A stretch of 64,000 nt of DNA. Origin: Clostridiales bacterium (lineage in GTDB: Bacteria; Bacillota; Clostridia; UBA1381). The position numbers and the translations under genes are program-made. A model generated the notes under the pieces. It searched no databases, had not been told where the DNA came from, and worked only from the letters and a program-made list of their open reading frames with translations. The number at the start of each line of letters is the position of its first letter. Position 1 is the first letter of the stretch. Below, in pieces: positions 43,440 through 52,822 of this stretch. The stretch covers positions 1 through 64,000 of the forward strand of contig JAQXTR010000062.1 in NCBI GenBank assembly GCA_029219585.1, written 5' to 3'.

Positions 43440-45233
43440 ATGAATATAACAAACGACATCCGGTACGTTGGCGTAAATGACCGGGAAATTGATCTCTTTG
43501 AGGGACAGTACATTGTTCCCAACGGTATGGCATATAATTCATATGTCATTATTGACGAAAAAATTGCAGTTATGGATACTGTCGACGCTAATTTCACGCA
43601 TAAATGGCTTGACAATATTGACAACGCACTCGGAGGCAGGAAGCCGGATTACCTCATTGTTCAGCACATGGAGCCGGATCATTCCGCAAATATCGACATA
43701 TTTATGAAAACATATCCGGAGGCGGTTGTTGTTTCCTCAGCAAAAGCCTTCGTTATGATGCAGAACTTTTTCGGTACGGATTATTCCGGCAGAAATATAG
43801 TTGTAGGGGAAGGCGACACCCTGACACTCGGCTCTCATACACTGACATTCGTCACCGCGCCTATGGTGCATTGGCCGGAGGTTATAGTTACCTATGACAG
43901 CTATGACAAAGTGCTGTTTTCCGCTGACGGCTTCGGCAAATTCGGAGCGCTTGACGCAGATGAGGACTGGGCATGCGAGGCAAGAAGATACTACATCGGA
44001 ATTGTCGGCAAATACGGCGAACAGGTACAGGCTCTGTTAAAAAAGGCGGCAGCACTGGATATTGAAAAAATCTGTCCTCTGCACGGGCCTATTCTCACAG
44101 AAAATCTCGGCTACTATCTCAATCTCTATAATATATGGTCCTCATACGGAATTGAAAGTGAAGGCATTATGATTGCATATACCTCAGTTTACGGTCATAC
44201 CAAAAAGGCTGTAGAGCTGCTGGCAGAAAAGCTTCGTGAAAAGGGCTGTCCAAAAGTTGTTGTTAACGATCTTGCCAGATGCGACATGGCAGAAGCGGTC
44301 GAGGATGCCTTCCGTTACGGCAAGCTGGTGCTTGCAACAACTACCTATAATGCGGATATATTCCCGTTTATGAGAAGCTTTATTGAGCATCTGACCGAAC
44401 GTAATTATCAGAACCGCACCATAGCCCTTATAGAAAACGGAAGCTGGGCACCGCTTGCAGCAAAGGTTATGAAGGGGATGTTTGCAAACAGTAAAAACAT
44501 TCTCTTTGCCAATACCACGGTAAAAATCAAATCGGCTCTTAACAGCGAAAGCACAGAACAGCTGGATGCTTTGGCCAATGAGCTTTGCCTGGATTATATG
44601 GCTCAAAGCGACAAGACTGCAGATAAGAATAACATGAATGCACTCTTTAACATAGGGTACGGTCTGTATGTTGTAACCTCAAGCGACGGAAAAAAGGACA
44701 ACGGGCTTATTGTGAACACCGTCACTCAGGTCACCAATACCCCAAACCGCGTTGCTGTTACTATTAACAAGCAAAACTACTCACACCATATCATAGAGCA
44801 GACCGGTATTATGAATGTAAACTGTCTTTCCGTTGACGCTCCGTTTAAGGTGTTTGAAACCTTTGGTTTCCAAAGTGGCAGAACGGTTGACAAATTCGCG
44901 GACTGTACTCCGCTGCGCAGTGATAACGGCCTTGTTTTTCTACCCAGGTATATAAACTCATTTATGTCGCTGAAGGTTGAGAAGTATATTGATCTCGGAA
45001 CACACGGAATGTTTATCTGCTCTGTTACGGAGGCGAGAGTTATCTCTGACCGTGAGACAATGACATACACATATTATCTGGATAATGTTAAACCAAAGCC
45101 GAAGACAGAAGGCAAAAAGGGCTTCGTCTGCAAGGTATGCGGATGGGTTTACGAGGGTGATGAGCTGCCCGATGATATTATATGTCCGCTCTGTAAACAC
45201 GGTGCTGCGGATTTTGAAGAAATAAAGGACTGA
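43440..45233 (+). CDS. Four-module flavodiiron protein (diiron, flavodoxin, flavin reductase, rubredoxin)
   Basis: A 597-residue fusion. (1) Diiron beta-lactamase domain (1-245) with ligands in QHMEPDHSANID, VHWPEV, SADGFG and CPLHGPIL. (2) Flavodoxin (about 250-395) with AYTSVYGHTKKAVELL. (3) Flavin-reductase-like domain (about 398-550: FNIGYGLYVVTSSDG). (4) C-terminal rubredoxin (about 557-597) with CKVCGWVYEGDELPDD and CPLCKHGAADFEEI. Flavodiiron proteins reduce oxygen or NO; the extra domains bring electrons within one chain. It suits a strict anaerobe's oxygen defence. AAGGA precedes the ATG. Confidence 0.92.
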   Translation: MNITNDIRYVGVNDREIDLFEGQYIVPNGMAYNSYVIIDEKIAVMDTVDANFTHKWLDNIDNALGGRKPDYLIVQHMEPDHSANIDIFMKTYPEAVVVSSAKAFVMMQNFFGTDYSGRNIVVGEGDTLTLGSHTLTFVTAPMVHWPEVIVTYDSYDKVLFSADGFGKFGALDADEDWACEARRYYIGIVGKYGEQVQALLKKAAALDIEKICPLHGPILTENLGYYLNLYNIWSSYGIESEGIMIAYTSVYGHTKKAVELLAEKLREKGCPKVVVNDLARCDMAEAVEDAFRYGKLVLATTTYNADIFPFMRSFIEHLTERNYQNRTIALIENGSWAPLAAKVMKGMFANSKNILFANTTVKIKSALNSESTEQLDALANELCLDYMAQSDKTADKNNMNALFNIGYGLYVVTSSDGKKDNGLIVNTVTQVTNTPNRVAVTINKQNYSHHIIEQTGIMNVNCLSVDAPFKVFETFGFQSGRTVDKFADCTPLRSDNGLVFLPRYINSFMSLKVEKYIDLGTHGMFICSVTEARVISDRETMTYTYYLDNVKPKPKTEGKKGFVCKVCGWVYEGDELPDDIICPLCKHGAADFEEIKD

Positions 45234-45250
45234 TAAATACTCGCATATTA

Positions 45251-45308
45251 AAAGAGAGAGCTGCAAGATACCCTAACGGTATCTTACACATTGCTCTCTC
45301 TTTTATTA
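45251..45308. terminator. Terminator between convergent flavodiiron and nitrilase genes
   Basis: Outer stem AAAGAGAGAGC / GCTCTCTCTTT with an inner GATACC/GGTATC hairpin, then TTTTATT. It probably works in both directions. Confidence 0.85.
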
Positions 45309-45336
45309 TTCATTTCCATGCCTGTCAGAGCTTTAC

Positions 45337-46122
45337 TTATAACAGCAGAAGCTTCTTATACAAGCTTTTCTTCCGACTGGCAAGAACAGGAAACTGCGCT
45401 CTTATCTTATCCGTATCGGACGGAATATCAGCAAAAAGTATGCTATCCTTATACTGCTCCGACTGAGCAATAACATTGCCGAGCGGATCAACAACCATAC
45501 TGTCGCCGCTGTATTTCAATCCGTTCTGCTCTCCGCAGCAATTTGTTCCTATTATGTAAGCCTGATTTTCAATTGCCCGTGCTTTAAGCAGCGTCATCCA
45601 GTGCTCCCGCCGCGATGCAGGCCAGTTTGCCGCTAAAGTCATTACAGAAGAGCTATCCGCCGCCGCTCTGAAAATTTCAGGAAACCGCAGATCATAGCAT
45701 ATGAAGGTTGAAATTCTATGCCCGGCTATCGAAAAAGGCTTCGGAAGCGTGTTTCCGCTTGCAAAATCCTCATTCTCCCCGCCCATGGCAAAGGAATGTA
45801 TTTTCACATAATCACTTAAAAGTCTGCCGGTTTTATCCGCAACAGCATAATGATTTTCTCCTCTGCCGTTTTTAAGACATACATATCCGAAGCCGACCGC
45901 AATATTATTTTCAAGCGCCGCCTTTTGCATACATCTTATGGTATATCCGTCATTTTCGCCCGTGAGCTTTATGTTCATTGAAAATCCGGTAAAGCTCATC
46001 TCCGGAAAGAAGCATATATCCGCTCCGCCGTCCGCCGCTGCTTTAATCAATTGCAGTCCGCGCCTTAGATTCTCCGCCTTGTTTTCAAATATAATGTCAG
46101 TCTGAAATATTGCAGCTTTCAT
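45337..46122 (-). CDS. Nitrilase-superfamily carbon-nitrogen hydrolase
   Basis: A 261-residue protein with the Glu-Lys-Cys triad: FFPEMSFTGF (Glu), DYVKIHSF (Lys) and STFICYDLRFPEIF (Cys). Size and motifs suggest an omega-amidase/YafV-type enzyme that hydrolyses 2-oxoglutaramate or similar amides, but the substrate is not certain. Last gene of the mutS2-ybaK-DUF1015 run; it starts 4 nt after the upstream stop. Confidence 0.9.
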   Translation of the reverse strand: MKAAIFQTDIIFENKAENLRRGLQLIKAAADGGADICFFPEMSFTGFSMNIKLTGENDGYTIRCMQKAALENNIAVGFGYVCLKNGRGENHYAVADKTGRLLSDYVKIHSFAMGGENEDFASGNTLPKPFSIAGHRISTFICYDLRFPEIFRAAADSSSVMTLAANWPASRREHWMTLLKARAIENQAYIIGTNCCGEQNGLKYSGDSMVVDPLGNVIAQSEQYKDSILFADIPSDTDKIRAQFPVLASRKKSLYKKLLLL

Positions 46123-46126
46123 AGCA

Positions 46127-47389
46127 TCATCTTATTTTCTTAGCTTCAAGATAAAATCTTTTATCCGCCGCCTCACCCATTGAGAAGGTTTTTCTCGGAA
46201 GTGAGCCGTCCTTTATTACGGTTGTAAAAAGATCATTTTTCTCCATGCCGTCCACAATAAAACCGATTGTATCCGGCTTTTCGGTTAAACCTCTTACAAC
46301 ATCCGCGCCGTGTATATAGTCTATCTCACCGCCGCTTGTCGCAAGATACTCATCCAGGAACTTCTGAAGTGTTCCTACGGCAAGATTTGAGGGTGCATCC
46401 GTTATATATACTGTCTTTTCCTTGCCCTGATATGTTATTACTATCTTCTGTCCTCCGTTATCCGTTTCTGCTGTCTGAGGATAATACGAATATAATGCCA
46501 GCTCAACCTGCTCGGGATCAACATCAAATACAACCCTGTGTATAGGCTCAAACTCAAGCGCCTCATCATGAAGATTCATAAGCTCAACCAATGCAAAACG
46601 TGCGGGATGATTTTGCTGCTCCTCATATGATAATGTTTTCTTTATTTCCTCCCAACAGGTCTTTGCCGTCGCAAGAGAGTGGTTTCCGTCGCCTACAGCG
46701 ATTACAAGCACATCCTTGCCCTTTACTCCGTATTTTGCATCAAACTCATCTCTGTCCTCAAGCCCGTGCAGTCCTTTTATAACCGACTCCTTTAATTCTT
46801 CATCCAGCAGCATACCTTTTATATGACCACCGCCCTGCATCAGGTCAAAATCATACAGCACCTGCAATTCGGAAGCCTTCGCCGTTACAGGCTCAACTAC
46901 AGTCTTTTCCCTGTCATCAACAAGCATTAGTATATGCGGCAGCTCCAGAGGGGCATTCTTTCGTATTCTCTGTCTGGGCGGTATTCTTGAAATTATTGTG
47001 CCCTCTGTCGCCCTTACAGCTGACTGAGAACCCTTTGAAAAGTCATAAAATTCGAGGTCAATTCTGCCTACTATGCCATGCCGCACCTTGCCGTTGGGCT
47101 GTGTGCGTTCAACATATATGAAGCTGTCCTTATATTCCTCAAAAATATCCGCCTTGAGATATTCCTCCATTGTTTCGTTTATTCTCTTTATCCTCGCATC
47201 ATCATTCCCATCATTCAGATATGCCTCCGGGAAAATGATATTAAGCGTTGAGGGCGCATTTCCCGCAAGCTCTGCAGCACGTTCCCAGTATTCGGGCTCT
47301 GAGGAATACTGATCGCACGCAACCACGCTCCACCTTGTAAAATCCTGATTCTTTGGCAGCAATATATCTGCCGGCATAAAAATATCCAT
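46127..47389 (-). CDS. DUF1015-family protein
   Basis: A 420-residue protein of the DUF1015 family, found across Firmicutes and often near serine-synthesis genes. Recognisable parts are FTRWSVVACDQYSSEPEYW near the N-terminus and VLVIAVGDGNHSLATAKTCWEEIK in the middle (the GDGNHR/S-A-like core motif). Function is unknown; there is no signal peptide or membrane segment. It lies between the ybaK-like and nitrilase genes with small gaps. Confidence 0.9.
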   Translation of the reverse strand: MDIFMPADILLPKNQDFTRWSVVACDQYSSEPEYWERAAELAGNAPSTLNIIFPEAYLNDGNDDARIKRINETMEEYLKADIFEEYKDSFIYVERTQPNGKVRHGIVGRIDLEFYDFSKGSQSAVRATEGTIISRIPPRQRIRKNAPLELPHILMLVDDREKTVVEPVTAKASELQVLYDFDLMQGGGHIKGMLLDEELKESVIKGLHGLEDRDEFDAKYGVKGKDVLVIAVGDGNHSLATAKTCWEEIKKTLSYEEQQNHPARFALVELMNLHDEALEFEPIHRVVFDVDPEQVELALYSYYPQTAETDNGGQKIVITYQGKEKTVYITDAPSNLAVGTLQKFLDEYLATSGGEIDYIHGADVVRGLTEKPDTIGFIVDGMEKNDLFTTVIKDGSLPRKTFSMGEAADKRFYLEAKKIR

Positions 47390-47400
47390 ATTCCTTCTCC

Positions 47401-47889
47401 TTACTTTATAATATCTGCAAATACGCAGTTTGTCGCTTTCTTTAAATCTCCGGGTGTCATTACCAGAGTAACACCGCAGGTTCCTCCGCTTACGGCAATC
47501 TTTTCAAGAGCCTCAGCTGACGCATTTACATATGTGGGATACTGCTTTTTCATCCCTATAGGCGATACTCCGCCGCGAATATATCCCGTCAGTCCTAAAA
47601 GCTCCTTAACATGTATCATTTCAACCTTCTTGTCCCCCGCTGCCTTGGCAAGCTTTTTCATATCAACCTCGCAGCATACCGGAACACAGGCAACCATGAT
47701 TCCCTTTTTATCACCGCGCGCCACAAGCGTTTTAAATGACATTTCCGGCGCCAGACCGGTAAGCGCGGCAATCTTTTCGCCGAAATCCTCGCCTACCTCT
47801 TCTGTCTCATACTCAATTTCCTCAAACTCTATCTTCTTTGTTCTCAAAAGACGCATTGCGTTTGTTATCACAGGCTTTTTCTTTGCCAA
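47401..47889 (-). CDS. ybaK: YbaK/EbsC-type Cys-tRNA(Pro) deacylase
   Basis: About 162 residues of the YbaK/ProX editing fold: TNAMRLLRTKKIEFEEIEYE at the N-terminus, MSFKTLVARGDKKGIMVACVPV, and GYIRGGVSPIGMKKQYPTYVNASA, typical of Cys-tRNA(Pro) deacylase. It clears Cys mischarged on tRNA-Pro. GTG at 47898 is in frame but abuts AAAGGG (47900-47905); TTG at 47889 has a proper 10-nt gap, so I chose it. Confidence 0.85.
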   Translation of the reverse strand: MAKKKPVITNAMRLLRTKKIEFEEIEYETEEVGEDFGEKIAALTGLAPEMSFKTLVARGDKKGIMVACVPVCCEVDMKKLAKAAGDKKVEMIHVKELLGLTGYIRGGVSPIGMKKQYPTYVNASAEALEKIAVSGGTCGVTLVMTPGDLKKATNCVFADIIK

Positions 47890-47903
47890 CCCTATCACAC
47901 CCT

Positions 47904-50294
47904 TTACTTCAATTCCGCAACCGTTACACCGTCTTCACCCTCACCGAACACGCCCGGTCTCCAGGATTTAACGTATCTGTGTTTTCTGAGCATTTCTCTT
48001 ATATGCTTTTTAAGAACACCTGTTCCCTTGCCGTGTACAATTCTCACCGGAGAAACCCCTGCAAGATAGCAGTCGTCAAGGAATTTCTCAACATTCATCC
48101 AAGCCTCCTCCGGGTACTGTCCACGAACATCAACCTCCGTTGATACGGTCTTTGTTTTTGATTCAAAGGAACGCGTCGGAACAAACTTCTCCGTCATTTC
48201 CTTCTGCCGCTGCTTATCGTTATCTATGCGGCGCAGATTTGACACATGAACGTCCATTTTTATTATTCCCGCCTGCACTCTTGTTTTGCCGTTCCCATCC
48301 GGCGGCTTTATGATGGTAGCCTCCTGATCGAGGTCAAGTATCTTTACCAGCTCACCCGGTCTGAGATTTTTAGGCGGCTCCGCATAGGTCTGCTTAGGCT
48401 TTGAGACACGCTTCATCTTATCGTCTATGCTGTCCTCGCGCTTTTTGAGCTTTTCCCTTGCCTCGCTCGTCTTATCGTCAAGATTTCCTCCCGCCTTAAT
48501 GCCCTTCTGACGCATTCTTTCAAGGTCACGGATGATTTCATTTGCCTCGCTCTTGGCGTCCATGACAATAATTTTAGCCTCTCTGTGCGCATCCTCAAGT
48601 ATTCTCGACTTATTCTCTTTCAGCTTTATCCTCTCGGCTTCGACCTGCTTTCTCAGATCCTTCAGCTCACGTTTCAATCTCGCGTTTTCATCAGCATCAC
48701 GGCGCGCCTCTGCTCTTGCCTGCTCAAGATCGGTTACAACATCCTCAAATCTTATATCCTCATCCGAAAGAATATCACCCGCGCGGTCTATAACCCTCTG
48801 ATCAAGTCCCAGCCGTCTTGAAATTGCAAATGCGTTTGATTTGCCCGGCACACCTATCATCAGCCTGTAGGTAGGCTGCAGTGTCTTTACATCAAACTCG
48901 CAGGATGCGTTTTCCACTCCGTCGGTTGTGAGCGCAAAAATTTTCAGTTCGCTGTAGTGCGTTGTCGCAAGCGTTTTTACTCCCATAAGGCGCAGATGCT
49001 CTATGATTGCTATCGCAAGTGCCGCGCCCTCTGTCGGGTCTGTTCCCGCGCCCAGCTCATCAAACAGTGCGAGTGTGTTATTATCCACATTTTTCAGTAT
49101 CTTTACGATATTCACCATGTGTGACGAGAAGGTTGACAGGCTTTGCTCAATTGACTGCTCATCACCTATATCGGCATATATTTTTGAAAACACTGCCGCG
49201 TCGCTGTTATCCCCTGCCGTAATATGCAGACCTGCCGCCGCCATAACGGAAAGCAATCCCACGGTTTTAAGCGTTACCGTCTTTCCGCCTGTATTCGGGC
49301 CCGTTACGATTAACGAATCTATTTCCTTTCCAAAGGTTATATCATTTGCAACAACCTTGTCCTTATCTATCAGCGGGTGACGCGCACGCTTCAGGTTTAT
49401 TATTCCTTTGCCGTTGAGCCGCGGCTCAGCAGCGTTCATATCAAGTGAAAGCCTGCCCTTTGCAAACATAAAATCCAGCTCTGCAATTACGCGGTAATCA
49501 ACAAATATTTCATGCGAATTCTCCGCAGCTGCCGCGGAAAGCTCAGCTAAAATACGCTCTATCTCCTGCTGCTCCTTGTTGCGCAGATCCCTGATCTCAT
49601 TATTAGAGTTCACAACGCTCATAGGCTCTATGAACATCGTCTGTCCGGTTGCCGAGGTGTCGTGCACAATTCCCGGCACCTCGCTCTTATATTCGGCACG
49701 CACCGGGATTACATATCTGTCCGAACGCATGGTTATGATCGAATCCTGCAAATATTTTTTATAATGGGAGCTGTGAACCATATTGTTTAACGTATCCTTA
49801 ATTTTACCGTTAAGATTTTTCATTCTGCGCCGTATTGCTGAAAGCTCCGCAGACGCATCATCAGCAAGCTCCTCCTCGGAAATTACCGCTCCGTTTATCC
49901 TGTCCTCAAGAGCCTTTGCCGTAAGCAGCTGCCGTCCCATATCACGGAGCAAAGCACATTCCTCCGAGGCTTCCTCAAGGTATGCCTTGAGCCTTCTCGC
50001 CGCGTAAAGAACCCTCGAAATTTCCATAAGCTCACGTATCGCCAGCACTCCGCCCTGCTCCGCGCGCTTTACCGATCCGCGCACGTCCGATACCGACATA
50101 TTTACCGGAGGTGCTCCAAGCTTTAAAAGCGTTGACATTGCCTCAGTTGTCTCCTTCTGAGCCGCCGCAGCCTCCTTTACCGTTGTGTAGGGCTCAAGCC
50201 TGTATATTCTCTTTTTAACCGGCTCTGACTGAGTATAACTCTGCAGCCGCTCCAGTATCTTGTCAAATTCTAATATTTTTAATACCTTTTTCAA
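47904..50294 (-). CDS. mutS2: MutS2 endonuclease/ATPase
   Basis: A 796-residue MutS2. The MutS core with Walker A VTGPNTGGKTVTLKTVGLL, Walker B ALFDELGAGTDPTEGAAL and the TTHYSELK motif is complete. A long coiled-coil region (about 500-640) follows, then a C-terminal Smr nuclease domain (VDVRGQYPEEAWMNVEKFLDDC, RIVHGKGTGVLKKHIREML). It acts in recombination control or collided-ribosome rescue rather than mismatch repair. The start is TTG at 50294 with AGAGGA 8 nt upstream. Confidence 0.95.
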   Translation of the reverse strand: MKKVLKILEFDKILERLQSYTQSEPVKKRIYRLEPYTTVKEAAAAQKETTEAMSTLLKLGAPPVNMSVSDVRGSVKRAEQGGVLAIRELMEISRVLYAARRLKAYLEEASEECALLRDMGRQLLTAKALEDRINGAVISEEELADDASAELSAIRRRMKNLNGKIKDTLNNMVHSSHYKKYLQDSIITMRSDRYVIPVRAEYKSEVPGIVHDTSATGQTMFIEPMSVVNSNNEIRDLRNKEQQEIERILAELSAAAAENSHEIFVDYRVIAELDFMFAKGRLSLDMNAAEPRLNGKGIINLKRARHPLIDKDKVVANDITFGKEIDSLIVTGPNTGGKTVTLKTVGLLSVMAAAGLHITAGDNSDAAVFSKIYADIGDEQSIEQSLSTFSSHMVNIVKILKNVDNNTLALFDELGAGTDPTEGAALAIAIIEHLRLMGVKTLATTHYSELKIFALTTDGVENASCEFDVKTLQPTYRLMIGVPGKSNAFAISRRLGLDQRVIDRAGDILSDEDIRFEDVVTDLEQARAEARRDADENARLKRELKDLRKQVEAERIKLKENKSRILEDAHREAKIIVMDAKSEANEIIRDLERMRQKGIKAGGNLDDKTSEAREKLKKREDSIDDKMKRVSKPKQTYAEPPKNLRPGELVKILDLDQEATIIKPPDGNGKTRVQAGIIKMDVHVSNLRRIDNDKQRQKEMTEKFVPTRSFESKTKTVSTEVDVRGQYPEEAWMNVEKFLDDCYLAGVSPVRIVHGKGTGVLKKHIREMLRKHRYVKSWRPGVFGEGEDGVTVAELK

Positions 50295-50415
50295 ATCTAT
50301 ATTCCTCTTTACTATAATTTATATACTCTCATATCCCGGTACCCGCCCATAAACGGCGCAGTCTTCCGAAAACCCGTCTTGCCGCCTCCAAAATCTGCGA
50401 TGAAACATCAATAAT

Positions 50416-50444
50416 ATTATAACAGAAATAAAGCTATAAAACAA
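50416..50444 (-). promoter_or_regulatory. Promoter of the mutS2 run
   Basis: Minus strand TTGTTT (50439-50444), 17-bp spacer, TATAAT (50416-50421). The leader of about 115 nt is more GC-rich than its surroundings and contains a CGCC/GGGCG hairpin. The other half of the 390-nt gap (50445-50611) shows nothing recognisable. Confidence 0.6.
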
Positions 50445-50611
50445 TATCATATTGAAATTTTCCTGTTTTCACCGCTTGCCAAACAGCAAATTATTTACCT
50501 ATTCTGTTACATATATCTCGTTTCCCGATATTTTAAGCATATAGCCCTTAATCAATCTACCCGCCTATCATTACTCCGAATATTTACACAACAATCAAGC
50601 TGTATATTCAT

Positions 50612-50658
50612 AAAACAAAAAACGGATAAAATCTACAGAAAAATGATTTTATCCGTTT
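50612..50658 (-). terminator. Terminator of the repeat-rich SLH gene
   Basis: Perfect 14-bp stem AAACGGATAAAATC / GATTTTATCCGTTT with an 11-nt loop, followed on the minus strand by TTTTTTGTTT. Confidence 0.9.
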
Positions 50659-50684
50659 CATGTAATCACACTACTGTTCAGAAA

Positions 50685-51656
50685 TTATTCAGCAACCTCT
50701 TCTACAGGCTCCTCTGTAGCTTCTTCCTCTTCAGTTTCTTCTGTTGCTGCCGGAGCTTCAGTTGCCTCAGGTGCCTCTGTTGCCTCAGGCGCTTCTGTTG
50801 CCTCAGGTACTTCTGTTGCCTCCGGCTTCTCTGATGCGTCAGCAAATGTAAGCTTTGTGAGGTATCTCTGTAAAATAGCTGATGTTTCAGCTCTTGTTAC
50901 ATTATCGGCAGGGTTGATTTCCATCTCGTCATTACCCTCGATAATCCCTGATGCCACAGCCCACTTTACAGCTTCTACGGCATACTCTGTGATTGTGTCT
51001 GCATCCGCAAACTCATCAAGCTTCTGAGCTGATGCGTCCTTAGCCTCGTTTGTAAGCTTATATGCCTTATACATTGTTGAAACAATCTGCTCTCTTGTAA
51101 GCTTCTCCGAGCCGCCGAAATCCTCAGCGAGGAACTCATCCATGATACCTGTTTCCGATACCCATGACTCAGCGCCCTCTGCCCACTTCTCGCCTTCTGT
51201 TACAACATCTTCTGTTGAATTAAGTCTATAAAGAATAACTGCGAGCTGATCTCTTGTTACATTATCCTGCGGACCGAAGGTTACGTCGTTATAACCTTTT
51301 ATAAGACCGTTATTATATACATATGTAACTGCATCCGTGAACCATGCATCCTGACAATCCTCAAACGGATTTACTGCCGGAGTCTCTGTCGGAACAGCTG
51401 TCGGCTCTTCTGTTGCTTCCGGAGCCGATGTTGCTTCTTCTGTTGCAGCCTCTGTTGATTCAGGTGCTGATGTTGCTTCTTCTGTTGCAGCCTCTGTTGC
51501 TTCGGGTGCTGATGTTGCTTCTTCTGTTGCAGTCTCTGTTGCTTCTGCTGCTGTTGTGTCTGCTGCAGCTTTTGTTTCATCCGCAGCAAATGCGAGTGAT
51601 GCGCCTGCACTTAATGTCATTGACGCAGCGCATAATAACGCGATAAGTTTTGACAT
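50685..51656 (-). CDS. SLH-domain surface protein with Thr/Glu/Ala/Pro repeats
   Basis: About 323 residues with a signal peptide (about 1-25, ending LAFAAD). A repetitive region (about 30-95) has three 14-residue units of the type ATEEATSAPEATEA. Two to three SLH motifs follow (about 100-275: NPFEDCQDAWFTDAVTYVYNNGLIKGY, FADADTITEYAVEAVKWAVASGIIEG), then a tail of EAPEAT hexapeptides and acidic residues. The repeats look like an extended wall-spanning linker and a possible O-glycosylation target. ATG at 51656 has GGAGG 8 nt upstream. Single gene with a strong terminator. Confidence 0.85.
   Translation of the reverse strand: MSKLIALLCAASMTLSAGASLAFAADETKAAADTTAAEATETATEEATSAPEATEAATEEATSAPESTEAATEEATSAPEATEEPTAVPTETPAVNPFEDCQDAWFTDAVTYVYNNGLIKGYNDVTFGPQDNVTRDQLAVILYRLNSTEDVVTEGEKWAEGAESWVSETGIMDEFLAEDFGGSEKLTREQIVSTMYKAYKLTNEAKDASAQKLDEFADADTITEYAVEAVKWAVASGIIEGNDEMEINPADNVTRAETSAILQRYLTKLTFADASEKPEATEVPEATEAPEATEAPEATEAPAATEETEEEEATEEPVEEVAE
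50755..50828. repeat. 18-bp tandem repeats encoding EAPEAT units
   Basis: Near-identical 18-bp units (GCCTCAGGTGCCTCTGTT type), about four copies, in the C-terminal tail of the SLH gene. Each encodes six residues, so copy changes keep the frame. Confidence 0.75.
51427..51552. repeat. 42-bp tandem repeats, three copies
   Basis: Units begin at 51427, 51469 and 51511 (GATGTTGCTTCTTCTGTTGC and onward) and differ at only a few bases. Each encodes 14 residues in the N-terminal linker of the SLH protein. Confidence 0.85.
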
Positions 51657-51799
51657 GATATTTTCCTCCATGTTCTTTAAATCATTTATCTCCCATTTTT
51701 ATATTCTATCACGATTAAAATATTTTTTCAACAAATTCCGCGAATTTTGTTGAATTGTATAAAAATATTATTGTCATGTATAATTTAATGAGCAGTTTT

Positions 51800-51837
51800 A
51801 ATAACATTTAAGGCGGTCATCACAACTGATAACCGCC
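51800..51837 (-). terminator. Terminator of metY-cysK
   Basis: Minus strand stem GGCGGTTATCA (51827-51837) / TGATGACCGCC (51812-51822), one G-T type pair, 4-nt loop, followed by TTAAATGTTATT. Confidence 0.75.
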
Positions 51838-51855
51838 CTGATATTAATATATTAT

Positions 51856-52788
51856 TCAATCCTGAAACATTGGTGTAGAAAGGTATCTCTCACCCGTATC
51901 CGGCAGCAGTGCAACAATAACCTTGCCCTTATTCTCCGGTCTCTTTGCAAGCTCTGTTGCTGCGTATACCGCAGCGCCGGATGATATTCCCACAAGCACG
52001 CCCTCGTTACGCGCAATTGCTCTGCCCGCAGCAAACGCGTCCTCATTCTCTACCTTTATTATCTCATCATAAACTTCGGTATTAAGTGTGTCAGGCACAA
52101 AACCCGCGCCGATTCCCTGGATCTTATGCGCTCCCGGCTTTCCCTCCGAAAGCACCGGTGAGCCTGCTGGCTCAACAGCTACTATCCTGACATCAGGATT
52201 TTGCGACTTGAGATATTCTCCTACGCCGGAAATTGTGCCGCCTGTACCTACACCTGCTACAAATATGTCTACCTTGCCGTCCGTGTCCGCCCAGATTTCC
52301 GGTCCTGTTGTTTCTCTGTGATACGCGGGGTTGGCAGGATTTGTAAACTGTCCCGGAATAAAGCTGCCGGGGATTTCCTTTGCCAGTTCACCCGCCTTTG
52401 CGATAGCACCCTTCATTCCCTTTGCGCCGTCTGTGAGAACAAGCTCCGCTCCGTATGCTTTGAGAAGATTTCTTCTCTCAATACTCATTGTTTCAGGCAT
52501 TGTTATTATTATCCTGTAGCCTCTCGCCGCAGCAACGGACGCAAGCCCTATACCTGTGTTTCCCGATGTCGGCTCAATAATTACTGAGCCCGGCTTCAGC
52601 AGTCCCTGCGCTTCTGCCTCATCTACCATTGCCTTTGCTATTCTGTCCTTAACCGAGCCCGCCGGATTGAAATATTCCAGCTTACCCAGGATTGTTGCTT
52701 CAAGACCGTTTGCCTTTTCATAGTTTACAAGCTCCAGAAGCGGAGTTCCGCCTATGAGATCTGTAATTTTATGATATACCTTTGCCAT
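51856..52788 (-). CDS. cysK: Cysteine synthase A (O-acetylserine sulfhydrylase)
   Basis: A 310-residue PLP enzyme: [13 protein letters not shown], the PLP Lys in [16 protein letters not shown] (about residue 46), [21 protein letters not shown], the phosphate loop [13 protein letters not shown], and the C-terminal [14 protein letters not shown]. It makes cysteine from O-acetylserine and sulfide. It lies 34 nt after metY, so sulfur assimilation into both homocysteine and cysteine is co-transcribed. Confidence 0.96.
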   Translation of the reverse strand: MAKVYHKITDLIGGTPLLELVNYEKANGLEATILGKLEYFNPAGSVKDRIAKAMVDEAEAQGLLKPGSVIIEPTSGNTGIGLASVAAARGYRIIITMPETMSIERRNLLKAYGAELVLTDGAKGMKGAIAKAGELAKEIPGSFIPGQFTNPANPAYHRETTGPEIWADTDGKVDIFVAGVGTGGTISGVGEYLKSQNPDVRIVAVEPAGSPVLSEGKPGAHKIQGIGAGFVPDTLNTEVYDEIIKVENEDAFAAGRAIARNEGVLVGISSGAAVYAATELAKRPENKGKVIVALLPDTGERYLSTPMFQD

Positions 52789-52822
52789 TTAAAAAACCTT
52801 CTTTCTATTACTATAAATAATG

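Noticed and set aside
51427-51552. CRISPR-like direct repeats
   Set aside because: The units are contiguous 42-bp coding repeats without spacers. No CRISPR array or cas gene is present in the window.
51344-51646. Leu-rich plus-strand frame opposite the SLH gene
   Set aside because: Product of the tandem repeat read backwards; no start signals, and the composition is artificial.
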